From: CAUZFZ01 sp963579025
GTDB lineage: Bacteria > Planctomycetota > Planctomycetia > Planctomycetales > Planctomycetaceae
Length of the DNA: 64,000 nucleotides
NCBI GenBank assembly: GCA_963579025.1
Contig: CAUZFZ010000003.1
Span: forward strand, 62,001 to 126,000
Reading direction: 5' to 3'
Positions 53,283 to 61,268 of the stretch are shown piece after piece (the stretch's first letter is position 1; every line of letters begins with the position of its first letter). The notes beneath the pieces were generated by a model, which was given only the letters and a program-made list of their open reading frames with translations, was not told the DNA's origin and ran no database searches. The position numbers and the translations under genes were made by a program.

Positions 53283-54308
53283 ATGCCCCGCATCTGCCAT
53301 TTGATATGCAGTCTGCTTTGCCTCTCTGTGATCCTGAGCTCTGCGATGAACGACATCCGCGCCGAAGAACAGTGGGTCACGTACGAAGGATCAGATGGTC
53401 CGGGCAAGGGCAAGCACATCGTGTTTGTGAGCGGGGATGACGAATACCGCTCGGAAGAAGCCTGTCCGCAACTGGCAAAGATCCTGGCTGTGCGGCATGG
53501 CTTCAAATGCACCGTGCTGTTCGCGATCGACCCCGAGACCGGGGAAATCAATCCTGGACATCAGACGAATATTCCGGGCACGCACCTGCTGGACGACGCG
53601 GACATGATGGTCGTGTTCCTGCGTTTTCGTCATTTGCCCGATGAGCAGATGAAGCCGATCGACGACTTCACAAAGTCGGGTAAGCCTATTATGGGTCTGC
53701 GAACCGCGACACATTCATTCAATTATCGGAATCAGGACAGCCCGTATGCGAAGTGGCACTGGCGAAGCAAAGAACCAGCCGGGGGCTTTGGGCAGGCAGT
53801 GCTGGGTGACACGTGGATCAGCCATCATGGCGGACACAAATCTCAAGCGACGCGCGGTGTGATCGAGGCTGGAAACGAAAAACACCCGATCCTCACCGGG
53901 GTCGATGATGTCTTCGGACTGACGGACGTTTACGGAGTCACGCACCTGCGCGAGGACGATGACATCCTGATGAGAGGCGCCGTGCTGGCCGGGATGAAGC
54001 CGACGGATTTGCCGGTCGAAGACAAGAAGAACGACCCGATGATGCCGCTCGTGTGGACTCGGATGTACAAGGGCGAAACCGGCAACACGACGCGTGTGAT
54101 CAACACGACAATGGGCGCTTCGGTCGATCTGGAGAGTGAAGGCCTGCGTCGGCTGCTGGTGAATGCCTGCTTCTGGGGTCTGAAGATGGAAGCAAAGATC
54201 CCGGAAAAAGCCGACGTCGCCATCGTCGGCGAATTCAAACCGCTGATGTACGGTTTCGGAAGTTTCCAGAAGGGCCTGAAGCCGTCGGACTTCGCGCTGC
54301 GAAAATAG
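53283..54308 (+). CDS. Exported ThuA-like domain protein
   Basis: 341 residues from the ATG at 53283, with GAGGAG about 7 bp upstream. Signal peptide CHLICSLLCLSVILSSAMND then IRAEE. The class I glutamine-amidotransferase-like ThuA fold is suggested by KHIVFVSGDDEYRSEEACPQ, followed by DADMMVVFLRFRHLPDEQMK, SGKPIMGLRTATHSFNY and GDTWISHHGGHKSQATRGVI. ThuA proteins take part in disaccharide or glycan use in ways not well defined. The C-terminus ends in GFGSFQKGLKPSDFALRK. It precedes the kinase by 46 bp on the same strand. Confidence 0.85.
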   Translation: MPRICHLICSLLCLSVILSSAMNDIRAEEQWVTYEGSDGPGKGKHIVFVSGDDEYRSEEACPQLAKILAVRHGFKCTVLFAIDPETGEINPGHQTNIPGTHLLDDADMMVVFLRFRHLPDEQMKPIDDFTKSGKPIMGLRTATHSFNYRNQDSPYAKWHWRSKEPAGGFGQAVLGDTWISHHGGHKSQATRGVIEAGNEKHPILTGVDDVFGLTDVYGVTHLREDDDILMRGAVLAGMKPTDLPVEDKKNDPMMPLVWTRMYKGETGNTTRVINTTMGASVDLESEGLRRLLVNACFWGLKMEAKIPEKADVAIVGEFKPLMYGFGSFQKGLKPSDFALRK

Positions 54309-54354
54309 CCAGGCCCTCCCGTGGACGAGTAGGGCTCATTGAAGGCGCTGTAAC

Positions 54355-55470
54355 GTGACGACGGATCTCGAAGCCCGCTACTCGGAACTGATCGGTCAAA
54401 CCGAAGTCCCGTGGGACTCGAATCGCCACTTGGAACGCTGCCTGGGTGGCGGAGGTCAGGGCACCGTTTACCTCAGTCGTCGCAGAGGAACCGGTGATTT
54501 CTCGTTGCCGGTCGCGCTGAAGTTCTTTTCGCCGCAGCCATACGACAGTCCGCAGAACTATCGGGATGAAATGGCGCGCATGGCGCGGGTCGCGTCACAG
54601 GTCGCCAGTATTCAGCACGACAATCTGGTGGATGTCCAGAACTTCGTCGAGCTGAACGGGATCTATGTTCTGGAGATGGAGTGGGTCGATGGTGCTGACA
54701 TGCGGTGTCTGCTGACTCCGGATGCCTTACAGCACGTGCGTGAACACGCGACGCAGCGTCACTGGCAGAAGCTGAACCGCGACGTCGTTACGGATGGACG
54801 AGCCCAGCCACGAGTCAAACCAGGCATGGCCGTCGCGATCGTGAGGGAATGCCTGAGCGGTCTGGCAGCGCTGCATCGACAGGGGATTGTGCACAACGAT
54901 CTCAAACCATCGAACATCATGCTGAAACGCAGTGGCAACGTGAAGTTGATTGATATCGGTTCCGGGTTTGCGACTTCCGAGACACCGCTGACAGTCCCCT
55001 GCACTCCTGAGTACGCCGCTCCCGAAGTGCTGGACGGCCACATCGCGACGCCACAGTCTGATCTGGCCAGTCTGGGATACGTCCTGCTCGAAATGCTGTC
55101 GGGTGCGCACCCGTTCGCCGGGCTCAGTTACACGCGTCTGGTGCAGGCGAAACAGTCGGCCCTCGATCAGCTCCCCGCGTGGCTTCCACCGGAAGAATTC
55201 GCTTACTCCGACATGCTGCTGCCGCTGTTGCGTCGGCTGATCGCTCCTGATCCGTCACAGCGATTTGAAAGCGCCGAACAGGCGGACCAGTCGGATGACG
55301 GGGCGCTGGCATTCGAAGAAGAGCTGATTAAGGGCGACCTGGCGTTTGCCCAGGAGACCGACATCCGCGCCTGGATGAAAGAAGTGGAAGCCGACCCGGG
55401 GCCGTTGGACGTTTTGGATTCGACGCGTACGTTTTCACGCCCGGCACCACAGCACGATGCGGAGACATAA
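54355..55470 (+). CDS. Hanks-type Ser/Thr protein kinase, non-RD
   Basis: 371 residues from GTG 54355 (GAAGG upstream). P-loop LGGGGQGTVYL, catalytic Lys in LPVALKFF (about 56), catalytic loop VHNDLKPSNIML (HRD replaced by HND at 180-182), DFG replaced by DIG (200-202), then PCTPEYAAPEVLDGHIATPQ and SDLASLGYVLLEMLSGAHPF. Key catalytic Asp, Asn and Lys are present, so it is likely active, but it is a non-RD kinase and needs no activation-loop phosphate. No membrane helix or sensor domain, so it is cytosolic. The stop is 4 bp from that of the convergent ECF sigma gene. Confidence 0.9.
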   Translation: MTTDLEARYSELIGQTEVPWDSNRHLERCLGGGGQGTVYLSRRRGTGDFSLPVALKFFSPQPYDSPQNYRDEMARMARVASQVASIQHDNLVDVQNFVELNGIYVLEMEWVDGADMRCLLTPDALQHVREHATQRHWQKLNRDVVTDGRAQPRVKPGMAVAIVRECLSGLAALHRQGIVHNDLKPSNIMLKRSGNVKLIDIGSGFATSETPLTVPCTPEYAAPEVLDGHIATPQSDLASLGYVLLEMLSGAHPFAGLSYTRLVQAKQSALDQLPAWLPPEEFAYSDMLLPLLRRLIAPDPSQRFESAEQADQSDDGALAFEEELIKGDLAFAQETDIRAWMKEVEADPGPLDVLDSTRTFSRPAPQHDAET

Positions 55471-55474
55471 CGAG

Positions 55475-56086
55475 TCACTTGTCGTCACTGCTCGATAACC
55501 GATTCATGATCTCGCCGAGTCGCGTCATGGCTCGAACATATCGATTGCTGGCTGCCGTCGGGCTGAGCTCCAGAGTCTCAGCCACCTCACTGTTCGACAG
55601 GTGCTCGAAGTGACGCAGAGCAAGCACTTCGCGATCGACTTCGTCCATCGAGCCAAGTGCTTCACGAAGTTGCCGAATCTCCTCGGCACGGACGGCGGCC
55701 TGACTGGGCGATGTCCGTTGCTTGAACAGGGCCTGAGCGATCGATGCGCCAGTTTCGTCGGGATCGGAATATCCACCCAGTCGAACTTCAACCGCGGCCG
55801 TACGCTTCTGCGCCGACTGCTGGCGATGCAGGTCGATCAGCGTCTGATAAGTCTGTGATCGCAGCCAGACATAGAACGACACTGACGGGTGCGACAGAAA
55901 ATGGTCAATCCGCTGGGCCACTCGCAGATAAGCTTCCTGCAGCACGTCGGCCGGGTCGATTCGGCCACGCAGTCGACCGTCGAGACGGAATTCGACCATG
56001 CGTTCCAGGCGTTCCCTGTACCGCGAAAACAGCTCAGCCAGAGCCGTCTCGTCACCGCTTTTCAGTGCGCGGAGTTCATCGCACAT
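55475..56086 (-). CDS. ECF-family RNA polymerase sigma factor
   Basis: 203 residues. Region 2: LAELFSRYRERLERMVEFRL then IDPADVLQEAYLRVAQRID; region 4: LGSMDEVDREVLALRHFEHL then SNSEVAETLELSPTAASNRY and VRAMTRLGE. No anti-sigma gene follows; instead it lies tail to tail with a Ser/Thr kinase, a context known from planctomycete ECF groups thought to be controlled by phosphorylation. The 348-bp gap upstream presumably carries its own promoter. Confidence 0.92.
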   Translation of the reverse strand: MCDELRALKSGDETALAELFSRYRERLERMVEFRLDGRLRGRIDPADVLQEAYLRVAQRIDHFLSHPSVSFYVWLRSQTYQTLIDLHRQQSAQKRTAAVEVRLGGYSDPDETGASIAQALFKQRTSPSQAAVRAEEIRQLREALGSMDEVDREVLALRHFEHLSNSEVAETLELSPTAASNRYVRAMTRLGEIMNRLSSSDDK

Positions 56087-56434
56087 GAATTCACTGGTCC
56101 CAGGTGTTTTCTGGTGTCATTCGTCTGTTTCGTGGTTGTTGATCAAGAGAACGCAGTCGTGGGTGAGATATGCGGCTGGATTCGGGCACGGTGGCGCTAT
56201 TAGACGAAAAGCCTCCGGCGTCGCCCACGGGAAAGCAGGCGGGATTCGCGATTCCGGGATTTTGCTCGTCTTTTCAGACAGTCGGTGAGTACAGAATTCG
56301 GTCGGGCACTCGATATTTCGAGTGTGACCCAATCGATGGACTTGCGCCGCTGTCCCAGATAAACCCTCCGTAACTACGAGAGCAATCACAGCACTGGTCC
56401 AGGGCAGCGCACAGTCGAAAGGCGAAATGAAACT
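56087..56434. other. 348-bp divergent intergenic region
   Basis: No supported gene; the 90-codon minus frame at 56117-56389 lacks any family resemblance. Contains the promoters for the ECF sigma gene and the ceramidase gene. A small perfect palindrome, CACTCGA-tatt-TCGAGTG, lies at 56307-56324 and could be an operator. Confidence 0.4.
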
Positions 56435-57820
56435 ATGAGTATTCGGTTCATCGTTTGTGTTATGGCTGCCACTGCGATTGCGTGCATAGACACCATCGGA
56501 CTGGCAAGTGAATTGACCTGGCAGGCCGGCGTGGCAAAAACGAAGATCACTCCGGTCGGACCAGCGTGGATGGCCGGGTATGCCTCGCGGACCGAGCCGT
56601 CAAAAGGTGTCGAGCAGGACCTGTTTGCGAAAACACTGGTCGTGCAGGACGGCGACGGACAGACGCTTGTCATCGTGACACTCGACCTGATCAGTGTCCC
56701 GGGACCGCTGCGGAAATTCATCGAGGGATCGCTGGCCCGATCGCGCGGGCTGAAGTCAGCCAATCTGCTGATGAACTGCTCGCACACGCACTGCGGTCCG
56801 GAGATTCGTACCACCGGCACGGCGTTGGATGGACTCGACCCCGAACGTCGCGCGAAAGCGACCCATTACGTCAACGTGTTGCGGCTACGCATTGTCGAGT
56901 CCATCGACACCGCCTTCGATAACCTGGCTCCAGCCAACGTGTCGTTCCAGAAGGCGCGGGCTGGCTTTGCCATGAATCGCCGTACGCCGACCGACACGGG
57001 ATACGCCAATCGACCGAATCCCGACGGACGTGTCGATCACGATGTCCCGCTGCTACGGGTGGAAGACGCCGACGGAAAGCTGACGGCCATCGTTTTCGGA
57101 TACGCCTGCCACAACACGACACTCAGCTTCTATCAGTTGTGCGGCGACTATGCCGGGTTCGCTCAGGAGTATCTGGAAGACGCTCATCCCGGGACGATCG
57201 CGATGTTCATGATGGGCTGTGGCGGTGATCAGAATCCGTACCCTCGCCGCACACTGGAACTCGCAAAACAACACGGACGCACGCTCGCGACAGCGGTCGA
57301 AGCCGCGCTGACGACAACGCCTCGTCAAATCTCCGGGCAATTGCAAGTCGGATTCGGTACCGCGGAACTGGAGTACGCCGACGCGCCGACGAAAGAGCAA
57401 CTGGTCGAGCAGTTGAAGTCAGCCAACAAATACGACAGGCGGTATGCCGAACGGCTGTTGAAGGAACTGGAAGCCGACACACTGCTGACGAGCTACGCGG
57501 CGCCGATTCAGGTGGTTCGCTTCGGCGACGCTGTGCTGTTTGTCGCGCTGCCGGGCGAGACGGTTGTGGATTACTCGCTGCGAATCAAACGAGAGAACCG
57601 GAAGGAAGGCGGTCCGGACGTGTGGGTCGCCGGATACTCGAACGATGTGTTCGCCTACATCCCGAGCCTGCGAGTCCTGCAGGAAGGCGGCTACGAAGCC
57701 AGCGGAGCGATGCGATACATGACAACCGTCGTCCAGCCCGGCGCGTTTGCTCCGAATGTCGAGCAGCGAATGATGGAACGGGTCGATCAGCTGATCAAAG
57801 AGACAGGAAAGGATGAATGA
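56435..57820 (+). CDS. Exported neutral/alkaline ceramidase-like protein
   Basis: 461 residues with signal peptide (IRFIVCVMAATAIACIDTIG). Matches the N-terminal domain of neutral non-lysosomal ceramidase: WQAGVAKTKITPVGPAWMAG, FAKTLVVQDGDGQTLVIVTL, LLMNCSHTHCGPEIR (zinc-binding His pair), VFGYACHNTTLSFYQLCGDY and AMFMMGCGGDQNPYPRRTLE. Full ceramidases have an extra C-terminal Ig-like domain that is missing here, so true ceramide hydrolysis is uncertain; planctomycetes have many such proteins. Its TGA overlaps the ATG of the TlpA-like gene. Confidence 0.9.
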   Translation: MSIRFIVCVMAATAIACIDTIGLASELTWQAGVAKTKITPVGPAWMAGYASRTEPSKGVEQDLFAKTLVVQDGDGQTLVIVTLDLISVPGPLRKFIEGSLARSRGLKSANLLMNCSHTHCGPEIRTTGTALDGLDPERRAKATHYVNVLRLRIVESIDTAFDNLAPANVSFQKARAGFAMNRRTPTDTGYANRPNPDGRVDHDVPLLRVEDADGKLTAIVFGYACHNTTLSFYQLCGDYAGFAQEYLEDAHPGTIAMFMMGCGGDQNPYPRRTLELAKQHGRTLATAVEAALTTTPRQISGQLQVGFGTAELEYADAPTKEQLVEQLKSANKYDRRYAERLLKELEADTLLTSYAAPIQVVRFGDAVLFVALPGETVVDYSLRIKRENRKEGGPDVWVAGYSNDVFAYIPSLRVLQEGGYEASGAMRYMTTVVQPGAFAPNVEQRMMERVDQLIKETGKDE

Positions 57821-58464
57821 AGACACCACACCTCGCAGTAATGCTCATGATAACGATGCTCGCCGGGGGTTGTGCCGAATCTCGGCCGACAACCACGACT
57901 GGGCCGGACGACGCCTCGGCACGGGCGACTACAGACGGTGGCCAGGACGATCCAATAGTCTCGCCCCCAGACGCAGATGAACCAGACGCAGCAGAAACGT
58001 CGAAGCAGGTTCAACTGAAAATAAAGACCTGGGGTGAAGTCCAGGCGTGGGTTGGCCGCCAGCAGGGCAAAGTCGTTGTCGTCGATGTGTGGTCCACGTT
58101 TTGCGAACCGTGCATCGAGGAGTTCCCGCAATTCGTCGAGCTGCACAATCAATTCGCGGACGAGGTCGCTTGCGCGTCGGTCGACATCGACTATTACGGT
58201 GCCGGTGACACACCCGAGGAGATTCAGCCGCGCGTGCTCGAATTCCTGACAAAGCACAGAGCGACCAGTGTCAACTTCATCTCCAGCACGGCGGACGAGG
58301 AAGTGCTGGACTCGATTGGCATCGCGGCCATTCCAGCCGTGCTGGTTTACGACCAGACCGGAAAGCTGAAAAAGACATTCACAAACGACAATGGTGAGTA
58401 TGGCCCGAGCGGGTTTCGATACGCGAAGGACATCAACCCGTTCGTTGAAGAACTGCTGCGTTGA
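57817..58464 (+). CDS. TlpA-like thioredoxin-fold lipoprotein (Cys form)
   Basis: 215 residues; ATG 57817 overlaps the upstream stop (ATGA). Lipobox MLAGGC (Cys19) after MITMLAG, then an acidic disordered linker and a thioredoxin fold with VVVVDVWSTFCEPCIEEFPQ (CxxC at 96-99), SVDIDYYGAGDT and the cis-Pro loop GIAAIPAVLVYDQTGKL. A membrane-tethered periplasmic thiol-disulfide reductase, by family. Its sequence around the active site is close to that of the Sec-containing TlpA at 61269, and this copy shows the ancestral Cys. Confidence 0.92.
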   Translation: MKTPHLAVMLMITMLAGGCAESRPTTTTGPDDASARATTDGGQDDPIVSPPDADEPDAAETSKQVQLKIKTWGEVQAWVGRQQGKVVVVDVWSTFCEPCIEEFPQFVELHNQFADEVACASVDIDYYGAGDTPEEIQPRVLEFLTKHRATSVNFISSTADEEVLDSIGIAAIPAVLVYDQTGKLKKTFTNDNGEYGPSGFRYAKDINPFVEELLR

Positions 58465-58544
58465 TTGATCAGGGAATCCTGATGCGATAGCGTCTTATGC
58501 GTGTGAATGACTGTCAGTGTTCCTCGTAAAGTGGAGGTATCTGC

Positions 58545-59117
58545 ATGCAACGTGTCATGATGCCGGCGCTCGGCTTAATGGTGGCATGTGCCGCCACGGT
58601 CGCAGTTGCCGGTGACATCGAGTCCGGACCCCAGAAGGGTGATCCGGCAAAGTACTTTGAGGTGAAAGACGTCACTGGTCCGCGGAAGGGCAAGTCCCTC
58701 TGCTACAGGTGAGCTTTCGGTAAAGTCCCAGTGGTCAACATTCACGCACGTGAGATCACGGACGAACTGATCAGTCTGATCAGTCAAATCGATGAGCTTG
58801 TCAGTCCCGCAACACCTCCCGGCAAGCCGGGTAGTACCCACTCTTTCGTCGTCTTCCTGACGGATGACCCGGATGAGCTGGAACCGAAACTGGCGGCAGC
58901 CGCCAAGAAAGCAAAACTGAAGAACACGCCTCTGACCATTTACGATGGCGAAGCCGGGCATCCCGACTACAAGATCGCAAAAGAGGCCGAAGTGACCGTC
59001 CTGCTGTGGACGAACCGCAAAATTGAAATCAACTTCGCCTTCGGTAAGGGTGAGCTTGATAAGGATGCGGTGAAGGAAGTCGTCGCCGCCACGAAGAAGT
59101 ACGTCGCGGCCAAGTAG
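58545..59117 (+). CDS. Exported thioredoxin-like selenoprotein candidate (CxxU)
   Basis: 190 residues if the in-frame TGA at 58710-58712 is read as selenocysteine (residue 56). The start is ATG 58545, fixed by GGAGGT six bases upstream. Signal peptide MQRVMMPALGLMVACAATVA then VAGD. The active site reads GKSLCYR-U-AFGKVPVVNIH; planctomycete relatives I remember have CYRC here, so U replaces the second Cys. Downstream the fold continues without damage: HSFVVFLTDDPDELEPKLAA, EAEVTVLLWTNRKIEINFAF, ending KEVVAATKKYVAAK. The frame, codon use and protein pattern are the same on both sides of the TGA. A hairpin follows at 58731-58759. Standard gene callers would report only a 128-codon fragment from GTG 58731 or a 55-residue peptide. 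The alternative is a nonsense-mutated pseudogene. Confidence 0.85.
58710..58712 (+). other. In-frame TGA, predicted selenocysteine codon
   Basis: The triplet sits in C-Y-R-TGA at codon 56 of the 58545 gene. It is the only stop between the start and the TAG at 59115. Position equals the second active-site Cys of the family. Many other genes in the window end with TGA, so the code itself is standard. Confidence 0.8.
58731..58759 (+). promoter_or_regulatory. Candidate bacterial SECIS hairpin (first selenoprotein gene)
   Basis: Starts 18 nt after the TGA. An outer stem GUGGUC/GAUCAC (58731-58736 with 58754-58759, one G-U pair) encloses a 5-nt bulge and a tight inner stem UCAC/GUGA (58742-58745 with 58750-58753) with loop GCAC, placing the apical loop about 34 nt after the TGA and a G first in the loop. 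Bacterial SECIS elements sit inside the coding region right after UGA at about this distance. No folding program was run. Confidence 0.55.
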
Positions 59118-59192
59118 ACGACGGTGCCAGCAGCATCGTCGCTGGCGACGGTTTTTGAGTTCACAAGATGTTCTGGCAGAGTCACACAGAAA

Positions 59193-59227
59193 GGCCCGTT
59201 TCCCAACTGGGGGGCGGGTCCTTTTTT
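59193..59227 (+). terminator. Rho-independent terminator
   Basis: GGCCCGTTTCCC (59193-59204) pairs with GGGGGGCGGGtCC (59209-59221; one bulged T, three G-T pairs) around AACT, followed by six T (59222-59227). It lies about 75 bp after the stop of the 58545 gene and should end the ceramidase, TlpA and selenoprotein transcript. Confidence 0.8.
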
Positions 59228-59276
59228 GATAACGGACTGGTCTCGGCGCGACAAAGCCGCAACGTCACCAGTCAGC

Positions 59277-59344
59277 CTCACGCAAATCCGCGAAGACGCA
59301 AAAGATTGAAGTCTTGACTTTGCGGCTTCGTGCCTTCGCGTGAG
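59277..59344. repeat. Palindromic repeat (CTCACGC...CGAAGACGCAAA type)
   Basis: Outer arms CTCACGC/GCGTGAG (59277-59283 with 59338-59344) and inner arms CGAAGACGCAAA/TTTGCGGCTTCG (59291-59302 with 59319-59330, 11 of 12 paired). It lies between the terminator and the cytochrome gene. Looks like a dispersed intergenic element rather than a second terminator. Confidence 0.65.
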
Positions 59345-59378
59345 ACCTGAAAACGCCCACAGATGAGGGAGCGTGAGA

Positions 59379-61202
59379 ATGCGTCTGATCTCAAGTGCCG
59401 TCCTGACCGTAATCGCATGTGTGCCAGCAACCGCAATCGCCGGCCCGTCGAACAGTCTGATGGACATCTCGGCCGATGGAAAACTTCTCGCCTGCAGCAA
59501 TCGCGACAGCGGCACGGTGACAATCGTCTCACTCGATAATCACAAGGTCGTGCGCGAGGTCAAAGTCGGGGGCCATCCAGAAGGCGTGTCATTCATCGGA
59601 GAAACGCATAACGTGGCCGTGGCCGTTTACGACGACGATCAGGTCGTGATGTTGAATGCTCAGACGGGCGGGAAGATCGGCATCGTCGATGTGTTTGACG
59701 AGCCCTACGGCGTCGTCAGTAAAGCAGACGGTTCGCGACTGTTCGTGACGCTCGACTATCCCGGCCAGATTGTGGAGATCGACACCGCCAGCCGGAAACA
59801 GATTCGCACTATCCAGGCGGGCCCGTTCGCGCGAGGCTTGGCACTCGACGCCGACGAGAAGCGGCTGTACGTCACTGAGTTTTACACCTCGACAGTTCGC
59901 GCGATTGACATCGAGACCGGCAAGCCGGTCGATGAATGGGCCGGCAGCAGCACTGACAACCTGGCTCGCCAGATTGTGGTGAATCCGCGTCGGCCGAAAG
60001 TGTACCTGCCTCACATCCGCTCGCGCGTGAACGAGGCCCACGGATCAGGTTCGATCTTCCCGTACATTGCCGTGCCCGATACGCGACCTGGTGAGGGACG
60101 GCGTCGACGTCGCGTGCCCATGGACACGTTTGGTCAGGGGCGGATTACGGCCAACCCATGGGAAGTCGGCCTCAATCCGGACGGCACGCAAATCTACATC
60201 GTGTTCGCGGGAACGAACGAGCTGTACGCGGCCAACATTGTCGATGACGACTACCGCGAACTGGTGTTCCGACGAATGGTCATCGCGGGCAACAACCCGC
60301 GAGCCGTACGCGTCGCTCCAGATGACAAGACGGTTTACGTCTACAACGCGCTGGACTTTCAGGTGCTGGCTCTACAGACGGCCAATCTGTCGCGCGTGGC
60401 CACAATCGACGTAACCGCCAATCCGCTCACCCCCGAGGTGCATCGCGGAAAAGTGCTGTTCTATTCGTCGCTGCAGCCGATGGTCGGACGCCGCTGGATT
60501 TCCTGCTCAAGCTGCCACCCGGACGGTCAGTCCGACGGTCGTACCTGGAAGAACCCGGAAGGCCTGCGGAACACGCAGTCGTTTGCTGGACTGGGTGCGA
60601 CGCATCCGGTCCACTGGTCGGCCGACCGCGACGAAGTGCAGGATTTCGAACACACAGTTCGAGGCCTGCTGATGCAGGGGCGCGGTCTGATCCGCGGAAA
60701 GGTCAATCCACCACTGGGTGCCCCCAACAAGGGGCTCTCTGAAGATCTCGACGCACTGGCCGCCTATGCCGATTCGCATCAATTCACTCTGAGCCCCCAT
60801 GCGAAGGGTGGACTGAGTGACGCGGCAAAGCGCGGACGAACGATCTTTCTGTCTGAGAAGACGAAGTGCGCGACGTGCCACAGCGGACCGCTCATGACCG
60901 ATTCGAAACCGCGCCCAGTCGACGAAATTGTTCGATGGGATGTTGGAACGGGCAACGACGACCCCGGGGAGAAAATGGGTCCCGCTTACGACACGCCCAC
61001 GCTGCTGGGGCTTTACCGCACCGGGCCGTGGCTGCATCACGGTAAGGCCACGACGCTGGCTGAGGTCTTCACGAAGTACAATCCGAAAGATCAGCACGGC
61101 ACCACAAGCCATCTGGCGGAGCAGGAGATCAGTGATCTGGTTGAGTTCCTGAAGGCTCTCCCGTACGAGGACCCTGTGCTGACCACGGCAGGCGGACGCT
61201 GA
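59379..61202 (+). CDS. Exported beta-propeller/di-heme cytochrome c protein
   Basis: 607 residues from the ATG at 59379 (GAGGGA 8 bp upstream; GTG 59373 possible). Signal peptide MRLISSAVLTVIACVPATAI. Residues about 25-345 form a YVTN-type propeller (LMDISADGKLLACSNRDSGT, DADEKRLYVTEFYTSTVRAI, VGLNPDGTQIYIVFAGTNEL). Two heme c motifs follow, CSSCH (376-380) and CATCH (497-501), in a cytochrome c peroxidase-like region (GLLMQGRGLIRGKVNPPLGA, PTLLGLYRTGPWLHHGKATT). An envelope redox or peroxidase-like enzyme; substrate unknown. It begins a second run with the Sec-TlpA gene 66 bp downstream. Confidence 0.9.
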   Translation: MRLISSAVLTVIACVPATAIAGPSNSLMDISADGKLLACSNRDSGTVTIVSLDNHKVVREVKVGGHPEGVSFIGETHNVAVAVYDDDQVVMLNAQTGGKIGIVDVFDEPYGVVSKADGSRLFVTLDYPGQIVEIDTASRKQIRTIQAGPFARGLALDADEKRLYVTEFYTSTVRAIDIETGKPVDEWAGSSTDNLARQIVVNPRRPKVYLPHIRSRVNEAHGSGSIFPYIAVPDTRPGEGRRRRRVPMDTFGQGRITANPWEVGLNPDGTQIYIVFAGTNELYAANIVDDDYRELVFRRMVIAGNNPRAVRVAPDDKTVYVYNALDFQVLALQTANLSRVATIDVTANPLTPEVHRGKVLFYSSLQPMVGRRWISCSSCHPDGQSDGRTWKNPEGLRNTQSFAGLGATHPVHWSADRDEVQDFEHTVRGLLMQGRGLIRGKVNPPLGAPNKGLSEDLDALAAYADSHQFTLSPHAKGGLSDAAKRGRTIFLSEKTKCATCHSGPLMTDSKPRPVDEIVRWDVGTGNDDPGEKMGPAYDTPTLLGLYRTGPWLHHGKATTLAEVFTKYNPKDQHGTTSHLAEQEISDLVEFLKALPYEDPVLTTAGGR

Positions 61203-61242
61203 CCAGACTCTTCAGTCCGGATCGAGAAGCATGTTGAATATC

Positions 61243-61267
61243 GAATTTCGAACAAGGAATTTCGAAC
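61243..61267 (+). repeat. 11-bp direct repeat before the Sec-TlpA gene
   Basis: GAATTTCGAAC occurs at 61243-61253 and 61257-61267, the second copy ending one base before the ATG at 61269. A regulatory site, or a scrap of an AT-rich dispersed element, is possible. There is no clear Shine-Dalgarno between it and the start. Confidence 0.5.
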
Positions 61268-61268
61268 G

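Noticed and set aside
58545..58712. Treating the 58545 and 61269 genes as nonsense-mutated pseudogenes
   Set aside because: Each has exactly one stop, always TGA, exactly at a redox Cys position, with no frameshift or other decay and with a hairpin after it. Two independent coincidences of this type are much less likely than selenocysteine, though only a genome search for Sec machinery can settle it.
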